Shown one piece after another: positions 40,761 through 48,860 of a stretch of DNA of 64,000 nt (position 1 is its first letter; each line of letters starts with the position of its first letter). The position numbers and the translations under genes are program-made. Origin of the DNA: Streptomyces lacrimifluminis. GTDB taxonomy: Bacteria; Actinomycetota; Actinomycetes; Streptomycetales; Streptomycetaceae. The notes beneath the pieces were generated by a model. The model had not been told where the DNA came from. It worked only from the letters and a program-made list of their open reading frames with translations, and searched no databases. Location of the stretch: the NCBI RefSeq assembly GCF_014646095.1, contig NZ_BMMU01000026.1:62001-126000 (forward strand), in the 5' to 3' direction.

Positions 40761-41809
40761 CGCACGGCCTCCGTGTCCGTGTCCGAGTCGAGGCCGAGTT
40801 CGGTCTGTGCCCGCGCCACCATCGCGCGGGCGTGCCGCAGCCCGATGCGCTCCAGATCGCGGGCCAGTTCGGCGAGTTCGGCGGCCGTCTCGGTACGGTC
40901 CTGGCCCAGGCGGGCCAGGGACTTGACGAGACCGAGGCGGGACAGCGCCTCGCCGCGCGGCTCGCTCATGGCGCGGAACTCGGCCAGGGCCTGGACGTAG
41001 AGGTCGCGGGCCTCGGTGTAACGCCCGGCGCGGTAGCAGACGTTGCCGCGCATCTTGTGGTTGTAGGCCAGTGCGCTCGACAGGTTCATCGCCGTGCAGC
41101 TCTCCTCCGCCTCCGAGAGCAGAGCGAGGGCGCGTTCGGTGTCCCCGTCGCGCACGGACACGATGTCGGCGAGCCCGCGCAACGCCCAGGCGTGCCCACG
41201 CCGGTCGTCGGCCCGGGCGGCGATCCCGGCGGCCTCCTCGAACATGGCGTACGCGGTGTCGTACGAGCCGGTGTTGCGGTGCATCTGCGCGATGCCCTCC
41301 AGCGCCCACACGGTGTGCCGTGCCTCACCGCGCCTGCGGGCCTCGGCGAGCAACTGCTCGTGCAGCCGGCCGACCGCCTCGTAGTCGCCCTGGATACGTC
41401 CTGTCTCGGCCAGCCCCGCGAGCGAATATCCGCGGACGACGATGTCGCCGCCGCGCTCGCCGAGTTCCGCCGCGAGCCCCAGCAGTCGCCGGGCCAGCGC
41501 GAACGCGCCGCGCTGGCGGGCCAGCGTGCCGCCGCTCCACAGCGCCCACGCCATCGCCGCCGTGTCCCCGGCCGCCCTGGCCGCGCGGTAACTGGCCTTC
41601 CAGGCCCGGTCGGCGTCGCCCACCTGACCGAGCCGCCGGTGCGCCTCGGCGACCGCGAGTCCGGAACGGGCGGCCTCGCCGCGCCGCCCGGCCCGCTCGG
41701 CGGCGGCCAACTGCTCGGTGCCCGCGGCGAGTACGTCGACCAGGGAGGAGTTCACCGAGAGGCTGGTGAGCGCGCCCTGGTACTCCGGGGCGAAAGCCTT
41801 GCCGTACAT
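40757..41809 (-). CDS. TPR-repeat protein, co-operonic with the prenyl synthase
   Basis: A 350-aa all-helical protein of tetratricopeptide repeats (about residues 60-310, each with Gly-Tyr/Ala-Leu patterns such as Ala-Leu-Glu-Gly-Ile-Ala-Gln-Met-His-Arg-Asn-Thr-Gly). No DNA-binding domain is visible. The start ATG at 41809 has AAAGGG 5 nt upstream; the 41842 alternative would overlap the palindrome. It probably scaffolds or regulates the downstream synthase, with which it overlaps by 4 nt. Confidence 0.83.
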   Translation of the reverse strand: MYGKAFAPEYQGALTSLSVNSSLVDVLAAGTEQLAAAERAGRRGEAARSGLAVAEAHRRLGQVGDADRAWKASYRAARAAGDTAAMAWALWSGGTLARQRGAFALARRLLGLAAELGERGGDIVVRGYSLAGLAETGRIQGDYEAVGRLHEQLLAEARRRGEARHTVWALEGIAQMHRNTGSYDTAYAMFEEAAGIAARADDRRGHAWALRGLADIVSVRDGDTERALALLSEAEESCTAMNLSSALAYNHKMRGNVCYRAGRYTEARDLYVQALAEFRAMSEPRGEALSRLGLVKSLARLGQDRTETAAELAELARDLERIGLRHARAMVARAQTELGLDSDTDTEAVR

Positions 41810-41821
41810 GCAACCCTTTCG

Positions 41822-41840
41822 GTATACGCCCAGCGTATAC
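41822..41840. promoter_or_regulatory. Palindromic operator before the TPR/prenyl synthase operon
   Basis: GTATACGC (41822-41829) and GCGTATAC (41833-41840) are perfect inverted 8-bp arms with a 3-nt spacer, 13 bp upstream of the TPR start. A TGTATAG-like -10 sequence lies just beyond (41846-41852). It likely overlaps the promoter, so a repressor binding it would shut off both genes. The regulator is unknown. Confidence 0.6.
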
Positions 41841-41866
41841 ATGATGTGTATAGTGCGCCGAAAGTT

Positions 41867-41891
41867 CGCCCCGGCCGATCGGGCCGGGGCG
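41867..41891 (-). terminator. Hairpin after the AIM24 gene
   Basis: CGCCCCGGCC (41867-41876) pairs with GGCCGGGGCG (41882-41891) around a 5-nt loop. It is about 100 bp past the AIM24 stop on the minus strand and upstream of the TPR gene promoter. Confidence 0.65.
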
Positions 41892-41993
41892 GCGCCGTGT
41901 TCTCGTCGTTGTCATCGATCAAGACGTGAGCGACGGCGCTGAGGTTGCCTGTGCGACTCAGATCACGTTTTGGGACGCGAGTTCGTGGTCGTC

Positions 41994-42671
41994 TCAGTGC
42001 TGCTGGGCCTTCTGCGGAGTCGCCTCACTCGGCCGCACGACGACGAACCCTTCACCCTGGAGCATCAGTTGGGCGGCCTCGCCGGAACCGCCGCGGATCA
42101 TCGAACCGAAGGACTGCGAACGGTGCAGGGACGTCTGGAGACCGGCCGACCAGCCCACGACCGCGTCCGTGTCGACGTACACCGGATACTGCGGCGACAC
42201 CGGAATCACCAGCGGATTGCCCTCGCACACCAGCCCCAGCCGCCCCTGCCCGGTGAAAACGCTGTTGAACAGCCCCCCACCGCTGATCCCCGCCCCCTTC
42301 ACCGTCTTGATCTCGTACGTCAGCGTCGCGTCGAAACACAGCACGTTGCGGCCGTTGACCGTGAAGACGTCACCCGGGTCGATCTCGACGATGAAACAGT
42401 TCTGCGCCTCGTGCGCGAACCAGGCCTCGCCCTGTCCGCGCACCGCCATCAGGGGCAGGCCCTCACCCGTGACAGCACGCTTCAGCATCCCGCCGACGCC
42501 CTGTCCCTTGCGCTCGAACTGGAGGTTGCCGCGGAAGGCGATCATCGCGCCCTGCCGCGCGAACATCTCGCCGTTGACGGCGTACTTGATGCACTTGGCG
42601 TTCTCGGCGGTCATGCCGGGCGCTGTGGCCGGCTGCACCATGTACTCACTGGAAAACAGGTCACCCTTCAT
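41994..42671 (-). CDS. AIM24 family protein
   Basis: A 225-aa beta-rich protein of the AIM24/TIGR00266 family, with conserved Gly-Gly motifs such as Gly-Gly-Gly-Leu-Phe-Asn-Ser-Val-Phe-Thr-Gly-Gln-Gly and Val-Asp-Thr-Asp-Ala-Val-Val-Gly-Trp. Bacterial members are of unknown role, in some cases near stress or tellurite-type genes. Start ATG at 42671 (Met-Lys-Gly-Asp-Leu-Phe); the longer frame to 42740 has an uncharacteristic N-terminus. Divergent from the methyltransferase at 42848. Confidence 0.9.
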   Translation of the reverse strand: MKGDLFSSEYMVQPATAPGMTAENAKCIKYAVNGEMFARQGAMIAFRGNLQFERKGQGVGGMLKRAVTGEGLPLMAVRGQGEAWFAHEAQNCFIVEIDPGDVFTVNGRNVLCFDATLTYEIKTVKGAGISGGGLFNSVFTGQGRLGLVCEGNPLVIPVSPQYPVYVDTDAVVGWSAGLQTSLHRSQSFGSMIRGGSGEAAQLMLQGEGFVVVRPSEATPQKAQQH

Positions 42672-42847
42672 GCGGGCATCGTGTCCCGGAAGGTGCGCGT
42701 TCCGCCAGGAGAACGCGCGGAAAGGGCAGAACCCGGCCAAAGGAGGCCGGAGGGCCCTTCATGTTCGGACGAACCGTCATCGACGGTGCCGGTGAGGCTA
42801 CGTTGTAGGGCAGGGCCAACTACGGTTCCCCACAAGGAGGTTGCCCG

Positions 42848-43663
42848 GTGACGCAGGACTCGTCCGCCCCCGGCACACAGGCGCCGGAGAAGATCGACAC
42901 GACGGTGCCGCACTCGGCCCGGATCTGGAACTACTGGCTCGGCGGCAAGGACAACTACCCGGTCGACCACGAGGCCGGCGACGCCTTCCGCGAGATCTTC
43001 CCCGGCATCACCGACCTCGCAGGCGACTCCCGCGCCTTCCTCGGCCGCGCCGTGCGCCAACTGGCGGGCGAGGCCGGGATCCGGCAGTTCCTCGACATCG
43101 GCACCGGCCTCCCCACGGCGGACAACACCCACGAGATCGCCCAGCGCGTGGCCCCCGACGCCCGCATCGTCTACGTGGACAACGACCCCCTCGTCCTGAC
43201 CCACGCCGAGGCCCTGCTCACCAGCTCCCCCGAGGGCGTGACCGACTACGTCGACGCCGACCTGCACGACCCCGACACCGTCCTCCGGGAGGCGGCGCGG
43301 ACCCTGGACCTCGGCCGACCGGTCGCCCTGACGCTGATGCAGGTCAGCGGGCACATCGCCGACTACGACGAGGCGCGGGCCATCGTCCGCGCGCTGATGG
43401 ACGCCCTGCCGTCGGGCAGCTTCCTCGCCTTCAACGACAGCGTGGACACCAACAAGGCCAACGCCGAGGCCACCCGGCTCTACAACGAGAGCGGGGCTTC
43501 CCCCTACTACCTGAGGAGCCCGCAGCAACTCGCGGGTTTCTTCGACGGGCTGGAGCTGCTGGCCCCCGGCGTCGTCCCCATCACCGACTGGCGCCCCGAT
43601 CCCGGGGCGGCCGCCGCGACCGGAGAGGTGATCGCCCTGGGCGGCGTCGCCCGCAAGCCGTAG
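42848..43663 (+). CDS. SAM-dependent methyltransferase, Methyltransf_19 family (second copy)
   Basis: A 271-aa paralogue of the protein at 9686-10498, with the same Ala-Arg-Ile-Trp-Asn-Tyr-Trp-Leu-Gly-Gly-Lys-Asp-Asn-Tyr N-terminus and Phe-Leu-Asp-Ile-Gly-Thr-Gly-Leu-Pro-Thr SAM motif. The start is GTG with AAGGAGG 7 nt upstream. The substrate is unknown. It converges with the TerD-CAP gene ending at 43692. Confidence 0.9.
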   Translation: MTQDSSAPGTQAPEKIDTTVPHSARIWNYWLGGKDNYPVDHEAGDAFREIFPGITDLAGDSRAFLGRAVRQLAGEAGIRQFLDIGTGLPTADNTHEIAQRVAPDARIVYVDNDPLVLTHAEALLTSSPEGVTDYVDADLHDPDTVLREAARTLDLGRPVALTLMQVSGHIADYDEARAIVRALMDALPSGSFLAFNDSVDTNKANAEATRLYNESGASPYYLRSPQQLAGFFDGLELLAPGVVPITDWRPDPGAAAATGEVIALGGVARKP

Positions 43664-43691
43664 TCGGGCGTGGGCCACAGGAAGGGGACGC

Positions 43692-45239
43692 TCACGCGCC
43701 GAAGAGCTGCGTCCAGTACGTGCCGGCCTTGCCACCACCCGCGAAGCCGATCCCTATGTGCGTGAACTCCCGCTTGAGGATGTTGGCGCGGTGTCCGGGG
43801 CTGTTCATCCACCCTTCCACGACCTCGGCGGCGGAGCGCTGCCCGCACGCGATGTTCTCGCCGATCGTCCGCCGCGTGGACCCCGCCGCGGCGGCCCGGT
43901 CCCACGGCCGGCTGCCGTCGGGCCCGGTGTGCGAGTAGAACGCGCGGACCACCATGTCCGTACTGTGCGCCTGCGCGGCACGGGTGAGCAGGGCGTCGGT
44001 GGCCAGCGGCGGCAGCCCGGCCCGGGTCCGCTCCCGGTTGGTGAGATCCGTGACCTCGACGGCTGTTCGCGCCAGGTCTCCGGGCATGAGGGGGCGGGCC
44101 CAGAGGGCCGTCCAGTACGTGTCACCCGTGCGGGACCCGGTGACGCACGCCAGGCCGACCTGGGTGAACGCCGGGTCGTGCAGGGTGCGCCGGGCCTGCT
44201 CGGTGCGCAGACAGTAGTCGACGAACTCCTCGGGCGTACGCGGTCCGGAGACCAGGTGCTCGCCGACGGTCAGATACGTGTATCCGGTGGCGGTGACGCG
44301 CTGGTGGACGGAGGTGCCGTCCCTGCTCTCGGTGCCGAGACGGCCGGCCGAGGCCATGCCGGCGGCGTGCGCCTGGGCTGCGGCGCGGAGCCGCGCGTCG
44401 AGGGAGACGGGTGGGGAACCGGCAGTGGCCCGGGCGGAGTTGACGAGGCCGAGGAACCCGTCGGCGGGGGAGAGGAGGCCCGGTCCTCCGGCGGCCGGGT
44501 GCACCGTCCCCGGCGACGCGCCGGCGGCAGACACGGCGGCCGAGCGGGCCCGCCCGGCATCGCCGGCCGGTGTCGGCGCGCCGCTCGACCGGGACCGCCG
44601 GGAAGCCGCCTCCGACAGACGGGAGGCCGCGCCCGAGAGCCGGGAGGCGGCGTCGGACAGCCGGGTCGGTGTACGCAGGCGCACACCTGCCGTCGGTCCC
44701 GGTGGCCCCACGGGCGGTGCGGCAGCCCCTGACGAGCCCGAGCCCGAGGCAGAGGAGGCGTCGTCCGCGACATCCACCCCGAAGTCCCGGGCGAGGCCCG
44801 CCAGCCCGTCCGCGTACCCCTGACCCAGCGCGCGCAGCTTCCAGCCCGCGCCCCGCCGGTACAGCTCCGCCAGCAGCAGTACCGTCTCCCGCTGCGGGCG
44901 CGCGGGTGTGAACCGGGCGAGCGCGCGGCCTCCGGGGCCGGTGACGTGGAGTGCGGGTGCGGGCAGCCGACCCAGTGCCGTGCCGGGGTCGGCGGCGCTG
45001 ACCACCACCGTCACCCGGGTGGCGCCGGGGCGCAGGGCTGCCGGGTCGACGGTGAGGGTGTCACCGTGCAGCCTGGCTCCCGGTGCCGTCGGCTGGTTGT
45101 AGAACACGAAGTCGGCGTCGCCGCCGACCTTGCCGCCGTCGTCCGTCACCAGCGCGCTCACGTCGAAGGGGCCCGGCACCCGGAGCGTGAGGGTGCCGCC
45201 CGGAAGGGGCGTGTTGCCCCCGGGGACCAACTCGCTCAT
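43692..45239 (-). CDS. TerD-domain protein fused to two CAP (SCP/PR1) domains
   Basis: A 515-aa three-part protein. Residues 1-165 are a TerD/tellurite-resistance domain (Pro-Gly-Gly-Asn-Thr-Pro-Leu, Asp-Ala-Asp-Phe-Val-Phe-Tyr-Asn-Gln-Pro, the Ca-binding loop region). A Ser/Ala/Arg-rich spacer runs to about 265. CAP domain 1 (about 268-385) is followed by CAP domain 2 (about 395-515), which has the CAP motifs His-Ser-Thr-Asp-Met, His-Thr-Gly-Pro-Asp-Gly, Ile-Gly-Glu-Asn-Ile-Ala and Gly-His-Arg-Ala-Asn-Ile-Leu. No signal peptide is visible, although CAP domains are usually secreted. The start ATG 45239 is preferred to the frame upstream. Confidence 0.85.
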   Translation of the reverse strand: MSELVPGGNTPLPGGTLTLRVPGPFDVSALVTDDGGKVGGDADFVFYNQPTAPGARLHGDTLTVDPAALRPGATRVTVVVSAADPGTALGRLPAPALHVTGPGGRALARFTPARPQRETVLLLAELYRRGAGWKLRALGQGYADGLAGLARDFGVDVADDASSASGSGSSGAAAPPVGPPGPTAGVRLRTPTRLSDAASRLSGAASRLSEAASRRSRSSGAPTPAGDAGRARSAAVSAAGASPGTVHPAAGGPGLLSPADGFLGLVNSARATAGSPPVSLDARLRAAAQAHAAGMASAGRLGTESRDGTSVHQRVTATGYTYLTVGEHLVSGPRTPEEFVDYCLRTEQARRTLHDPAFTQVGLACVTGSRTGDTYWTALWARPLMPGDLARTAVEVTDLTNRERTRAGLPPLATDALLTRAAQAHSTDMVVRAFYSHTGPDGSRPWDRAAAAGSTRRTIGENIACGQRSAAEVVEGWMNSPGHRANILKREFTHIGIGFAGGGKAGTYWTQLFGA

Positions 45240-45313
45240 CGCGCCTGCCCTGGGGTCGTGGTGTGCGTGCCCCATGGGGGCGCTGTCCCTGTAACGCCCG
45301 GCCAGGGCGCCGC

Positions 45314-45347
45314 GGTTCCCCGGCCGACGACAGCCGGCCGGGGAACC
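45314..45347 (-). terminator. 13-bp stem hairpin after the alpha-galactosidase gene
   Basis: GGTTCCCCGGCCG (45314-45326) pairs perfectly with CGGCCGGGGAACC (45335-45347) across an 8-nt loop, 6 bp past the stop of the minus-strand gene ending at 45353. Confidence 0.8.
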
Positions 45348-45352
45348 GGCCG

Positions 45353-47482
45353 CTACACCTCCTCGACGCGTACCAGGTGCACGGCCGTGCTGGACCAGCC
45401 GCCGGGTGCGAGGTCGAGCAGCATCCCGTACTCGCCGAGCACGTTCGCGTGGTGGACGACACCCGTGCGCGCGTCCCGGTACCGGGCGCCGGGCGTCAGG
45501 CCCCGCAGCCGCACCGGAACCCGCGGGAGACCGTGCCGAGGGCCGTACCGGAAGCCCAGCACCAGGGCCTCGGCCGCGTCCTCGCCGACGTACTGGACCA
45601 CCGTCGGCTCCTCGCCGAGCGGCCCCGACAGCCGGTACAGGTCACCGTGCTGCACCAGATGCCGCACCTTCTTGTAGTCGGCGACCAGCGCCGCGCCCTC
45701 CGCGAGCTCCTCCTCGGACCAGCGTGTGAGGTCACCCCCGATACCGAGCAGCCCGCACATAGCCGCGTGGAAACGGAACCGCAGCGGCACCGAACGCGCC
45801 GTGAGCTGATTGGGCACGTCGGTCACCCACGCCGACATGGCGCGCGCCGGATACACCTGGCCGAAGCCGTGCTGGATCACCAGCCGGTCCACGGCATCCG
45901 TGTTGTCGGACGTCCACGCCTGGTCCGTACGGGAGAGGATGCCGAGGTCGACCCGGCCCCCGCCCCCGCTGCACGTCTCCACCCGCAGCCCGGGATGATC
46001 GGCGCGCAGCCGGTCGATGACGTCGTACAGATTCGCCACGTACCGCGTCCACAGGCGGTCGTTGCCGTCCCGCTGCCCGGGCCAGCCCGACTCGCCGAAC
46101 GCGCGGTTCATGTCCCACTTGAGGAAGTCGACCCCGTGGTCCCCGACCAGCCGGGTCAGCCAGCCGTACGCCCACTCCGCCACCTCGTCCCGTGCGAAGT
46201 TCAGGACGAGCTGGTTGCGCATCTCGGTACGGGCCCGGCCGGGAACGTGCAGTACCCAGTCGGGGTGCTCGCGGTACAGCGCGCTGTCCGGATTGACCAT
46301 CTCCGGCTCGACCCAGATCCCGAACCGCATCCCGAGCCGGTGCACGGAGCCGGCCAGCGGCCCCAGCCCCTCGGGGAAGCGCTCCGGAGTCGGCGTCCAG
46401 TCGCCCAGCCCCGCCCGGTCACTGCGCCGGGCCCCGAACCAGCCGTCGTCGACGACATACAGCTCCACCCCGAGCAGGGCGGCCCGCTCGGCCAGCGCCT
46501 TCTGGCTCGCCTCGTCGACGTCGAAGCCGGTGGCCTCCCACGAGTTGTAGAGCACCGGCGCCAACTCCCGTGCCCGGGGGAGCACATGGGTCGTCGTGTA
46601 CGTGTGCCAGGCGCGGCTCGCCGCCCCGAACCCGCCGTCCGTGCACAGCCCGGCGAACACCGGCGTCGTGAACTCCTCACCCGGCGCGAGCGGCACGCTC
46701 GTCCCCTCGTGGCCGACGCCCCCCGTGAACCCGGCCAGCCCGTCGGGGGTGCGCTGCGCGGTGATCCGCCAACTCCCGCTCCAGGCAAGGGCCGCGCTCC
46801 ACACCCGGCCGTGCTCCTCCGTCGCCTCGCCCGCGTCGAGCATCACCCACGGATTGGCGTGGTGGCTGGTGATACCGCGTCGGCTGGTCAGCACCGTCTC
46901 GCCGAACGGCAGCGTGTCGCGCCGCAGCTGGCTCTCGGCCGACCACTGTCCGGTGACATGGCTGAGCCGGTAGTCCCGCAGCGGCGGCAGCGTCCACGCG
47001 GCGGAGTCGGCGCGCAGGAGATCGACGTGCTCCTCACCGGCGTTGCGCACCACGGTCCGGCGCTCGACGACATCGGTGTCGGCGCGGACCGTGTAGTGCA
47101 GCGCGACATCGAGAGGGTAGAGGCGGTCGCGGAACTCCAGCACCAGCTCGCTCACTCCGGGCGCCGGTTCGAGGACGCGGTGACCGGTCGGCACCCACTC
47201 GAAGCCTCGGGAGGAGTCCGCGTACCGGACCTGGAGGGAGGGCGGGCCGTAGCGGGTGCCGCCGTCGACGGGGAGTTCCTCACCCACCGGAGGCCGTCCC
47301 TCGAAGCTGCTCACCGTGTCCTGCGCCCGGCCGGCCAGCGCGCCCGCCTCCGCCAGGGTCAGCCGTGGCCCCCACGCGAGATGACACGGCGCGCCGGTCT
47401 CGTCGATCCGCAGCGCGTACGACGTGCGCGGTGTGGTCAGCAGCCAGACCCCGGTGTCCGGGGAGTGGGAGATCAGCGGCAT
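45353..47482 (-). CDS. Alpha-galactosidase, glycoside hydrolase family 36
   Basis: A 709-aa cytoplasmic retaining glycosidase. The N-terminal beta-sandwich (about 1-280) leads to the TIM barrel starting Asn-Ser-Trp-Glu-Ala-Thr-Gly-Phe-Asp-Val-Asp. The nucleophile lies in Phe-Leu-Lys-Trp-Asp-Met-Asn-Arg, the acid/base Asp in Thr-Ser-Asp-Asn-Thr-Asp, and the galactose-recognition Gly-Gly motif is Cys-Ser-Gly-Gly-Gly-Gly-Arg. It releases alpha-galactosyl ends from raffinose-type sugars or melibiose. No signal peptide. It is divergent from a ROK regulator (47662), its probable repressor, with the promoter region 47483-47661 between them. Confidence 0.95.
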   Translation of the reverse strand: MPLISHSPDTGVWLLTTPRTSYALRIDETGAPCHLAWGPRLTLAEAGALAGRAQDTVSSFEGRPPVGEELPVDGGTRYGPPSLQVRYADSSRGFEWVPTGHRVLEPAPGVSELVLEFRDRLYPLDVALHYTVRADTDVVERRTVVRNAGEEHVDLLRADSAAWTLPPLRDYRLSHVTGQWSAESQLRRDTLPFGETVLTSRRGITSHHANPWVMLDAGEATEEHGRVWSAALAWSGSWRITAQRTPDGLAGFTGGVGHEGTSVPLAPGEEFTTPVFAGLCTDGGFGAASRAWHTYTTTHVLPRARELAPVLYNSWEATGFDVDEASQKALAERAALLGVELYVVDDGWFGARRSDRAGLGDWTPTPERFPEGLGPLAGSVHRLGMRFGIWVEPEMVNPDSALYREHPDWVLHVPGRARTEMRNQLVLNFARDEVAEWAYGWLTRLVGDHGVDFLKWDMNRAFGESGWPGQRDGNDRLWTRYVANLYDVIDRLRADHPGLRVETCSGGGGRVDLGILSRTDQAWTSDNTDAVDRLVIQHGFGQVYPARAMSAWVTDVPNQLTARSVPLRFRFHAAMCGLLGIGGDLTRWSEEELAEGAALVADYKKVRHLVQHGDLYRLSGPLGEEPTVVQYVGEDAAEALVLGFRYGPRHGLPRVPVRLRGLTPGARYRDARTGVVHHANVLGEYGMLLDLAPGGWSSTAVHLVRVEEV

Positions 47483-47625
47483 GGTGCCTCACGTTCGTGG
47501 AACTGGCGTTGCCCGGGGGAGTCCGGGCGAGACCATGGATCATGTGTCAACGGGATGCCTGTGTCGGCCTTTCGCAAGTCTAGATGGGCCCGCAGTGCTG
47601 GTTCGTCTCATCGAGGCTTCTTTCA

Positions 47626-47654
47626 TTGACAGGGGAAAATAAGCGACCTAGGTT
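47626..47654 (+). promoter_or_regulatory. Consensus-like promoter, likely leaderless, for the ROK gene
   Basis: TTGACA (47626-47631), a 17-bp spacer, and TAGGTT (47649-47654). The predicted start falls about 7 nt after the -10, at or next to the ATG (47662), so the mRNA probably has no leader. An A/T-rich stretch (GGGGAAAATAAG) sits in the spacer. Confidence 0.7.
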
Positions 47655-47661
47655 CCGGGCC

Positions 47662-48834
47662 ATGCCCTCGACCTTCCGTGCCGAGGTGTTTCCGGCCCGT
47701 ACGCCGGCCGCCTCGCAGATCTTCACCACGGTCCTGTCCCACGGCCCCCTCACCCGCGCCGACGCGGCCCGGCGTGCGGGGCTGTCCGCCGCCGCCGTCA
47801 CGAAGGCGGTCCGCCCGCTGATCGAGGCCGGCTACCTGGTCGAGGACGCGGATGTCGAGACCCGCCCTGTGCTGGGGCGCCCGGCGAACCTCGTACGCGT
47901 CGACGGCGGCCGGGCACTGTTCATCGGCATCAAGATCACCGGCGGTGAGATCTTCGGCGTACTCACCGACCTGTGCTGCCGCGTCCGTGTCGCCCGGGAC
48001 GTACCGCTGACCGCCCGGGCCCCCAAGGCGGTGCTGGCCTCGGTCGCCGAGCTGGTGCGGGAGCTGCTCACCGAGGCGGACGGCTTCGGGGTGCCGGTGC
48101 TGGGCTGTGGGATCGCCGTCGCGGGAGAGGTCGACCGCGCGGAGGGCGTCGTGCGCTACTCGCCGTTCCTCGACTGGCGTGACGTGCCGCTCGCAGAACT
48201 CGCCGCCATGACCACCGGGCTGCCCGTCACGGTCGACAACGATGTGCGGGCGCTCACCGTCGCCGAGCAGTGGTTCGGCGCCGGGGTGGGGCTCTCCGAC
48301 TTCGCCGTGGTGACCGTCGGCGCGGGCATCGGCTGCGGGCTGGTGGTCCACGGGCGGGTGGTCGCGGGGGTGCACGGGGTGGCCGGTGAGATCGGGCACG
48401 TCGTCGTCGATCCGGCGGGCCCGCCCTGTCACTGCGGCCGGCGCGGCTGCCTCCAGGCGTTCGCGGGGGACGCGGAGATCGTCGCCCGGGTCCGGGAGGT
48501 CACGGGCACCTCGGTGACCGACAGCGCCGAGGCCGTCGCCGTGGCCCACGCGGGCCACCCCGGAGCGCGGGAGGTGTACGCGCGGGCCGGTGAGGCGATC
48601 GGGCGGGGCATCGCCACCGTGGCCAACCTGCTCGGCCCCGAGCGCGTGATCATCTCCGGCGAGGGGCTGGCCGCGTACGACCTGTTCGCCGAGCAGATCC
48701 GCGAGGCGTTCACCGCCGGCGCCTTCGGCTCCGCCACCCGGTGCGAGCTGCTGACCCGGCCGCTGCCCTTCGAGGAATGGGCGCGCGGAGCGGCGGCGAC
48801 GGCGATCCGGTCCTTCATCCGGGCCGACCAGTAG
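47662..48834 (+). CDS. ROK-family transcriptional regulator
   Basis: A 390-aa protein. The N-terminal winged helix (residues 1-70: Arg-Ala-Asp-Ala-Ala-Arg-Arg-Ala-Gly-Leu-Ser-Ala-Ala-Ala-Val) is followed by a sugar-kinase fold: Val-Asp-Asn-Asp-Val-Arg-Ala-Leu, Val-Gly-Ala-Gly-Ile-Gly-Cys-Gly-Leu, and the ROK zinc site Gly-Glu-Ile-Gly-His ... Cys-His-Cys-Gly-Arg-Arg-Gly-Cys-Leu-Gln-Ala. Such regulators repress sugar-use genes until their sugar binds. It is divergent from the GH36 gene, which it likely controls. The ATG at 47662 is preferred: an apparent 5' extension to 47584 would span the promoter. Confidence 0.93.
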   Translation: MPSTFRAEVFPARTPAASQIFTTVLSHGPLTRADAARRAGLSAAAVTKAVRPLIEAGYLVEDADVETRPVLGRPANLVRVDGGRALFIGIKITGGEIFGVLTDLCCRVRVARDVPLTARAPKAVLASVAELVRELLTEADGFGVPVLGCGIAVAGEVDRAEGVVRYSPFLDWRDVPLAELAAMTTGLPVTVDNDVRALTVAEQWFGAGVGLSDFAVVTVGAGIGCGLVVHGRVVAGVHGVAGEIGHVVVDPAGPPCHCGRRGCLQAFAGDAEIVARVREVTGTSVTDSAEAVAVAHAGHPGAREVYARAGEAIGRGIATVANLLGPERVIISGEGLAAYDLFAEQIREAFTAGAFGSATRCELLTRPLPFEEWARGAAATAIRSFIRADQ

Positions 48835-48860
48835 CCGACAGGCCGGGGAGAACTTCGAGG

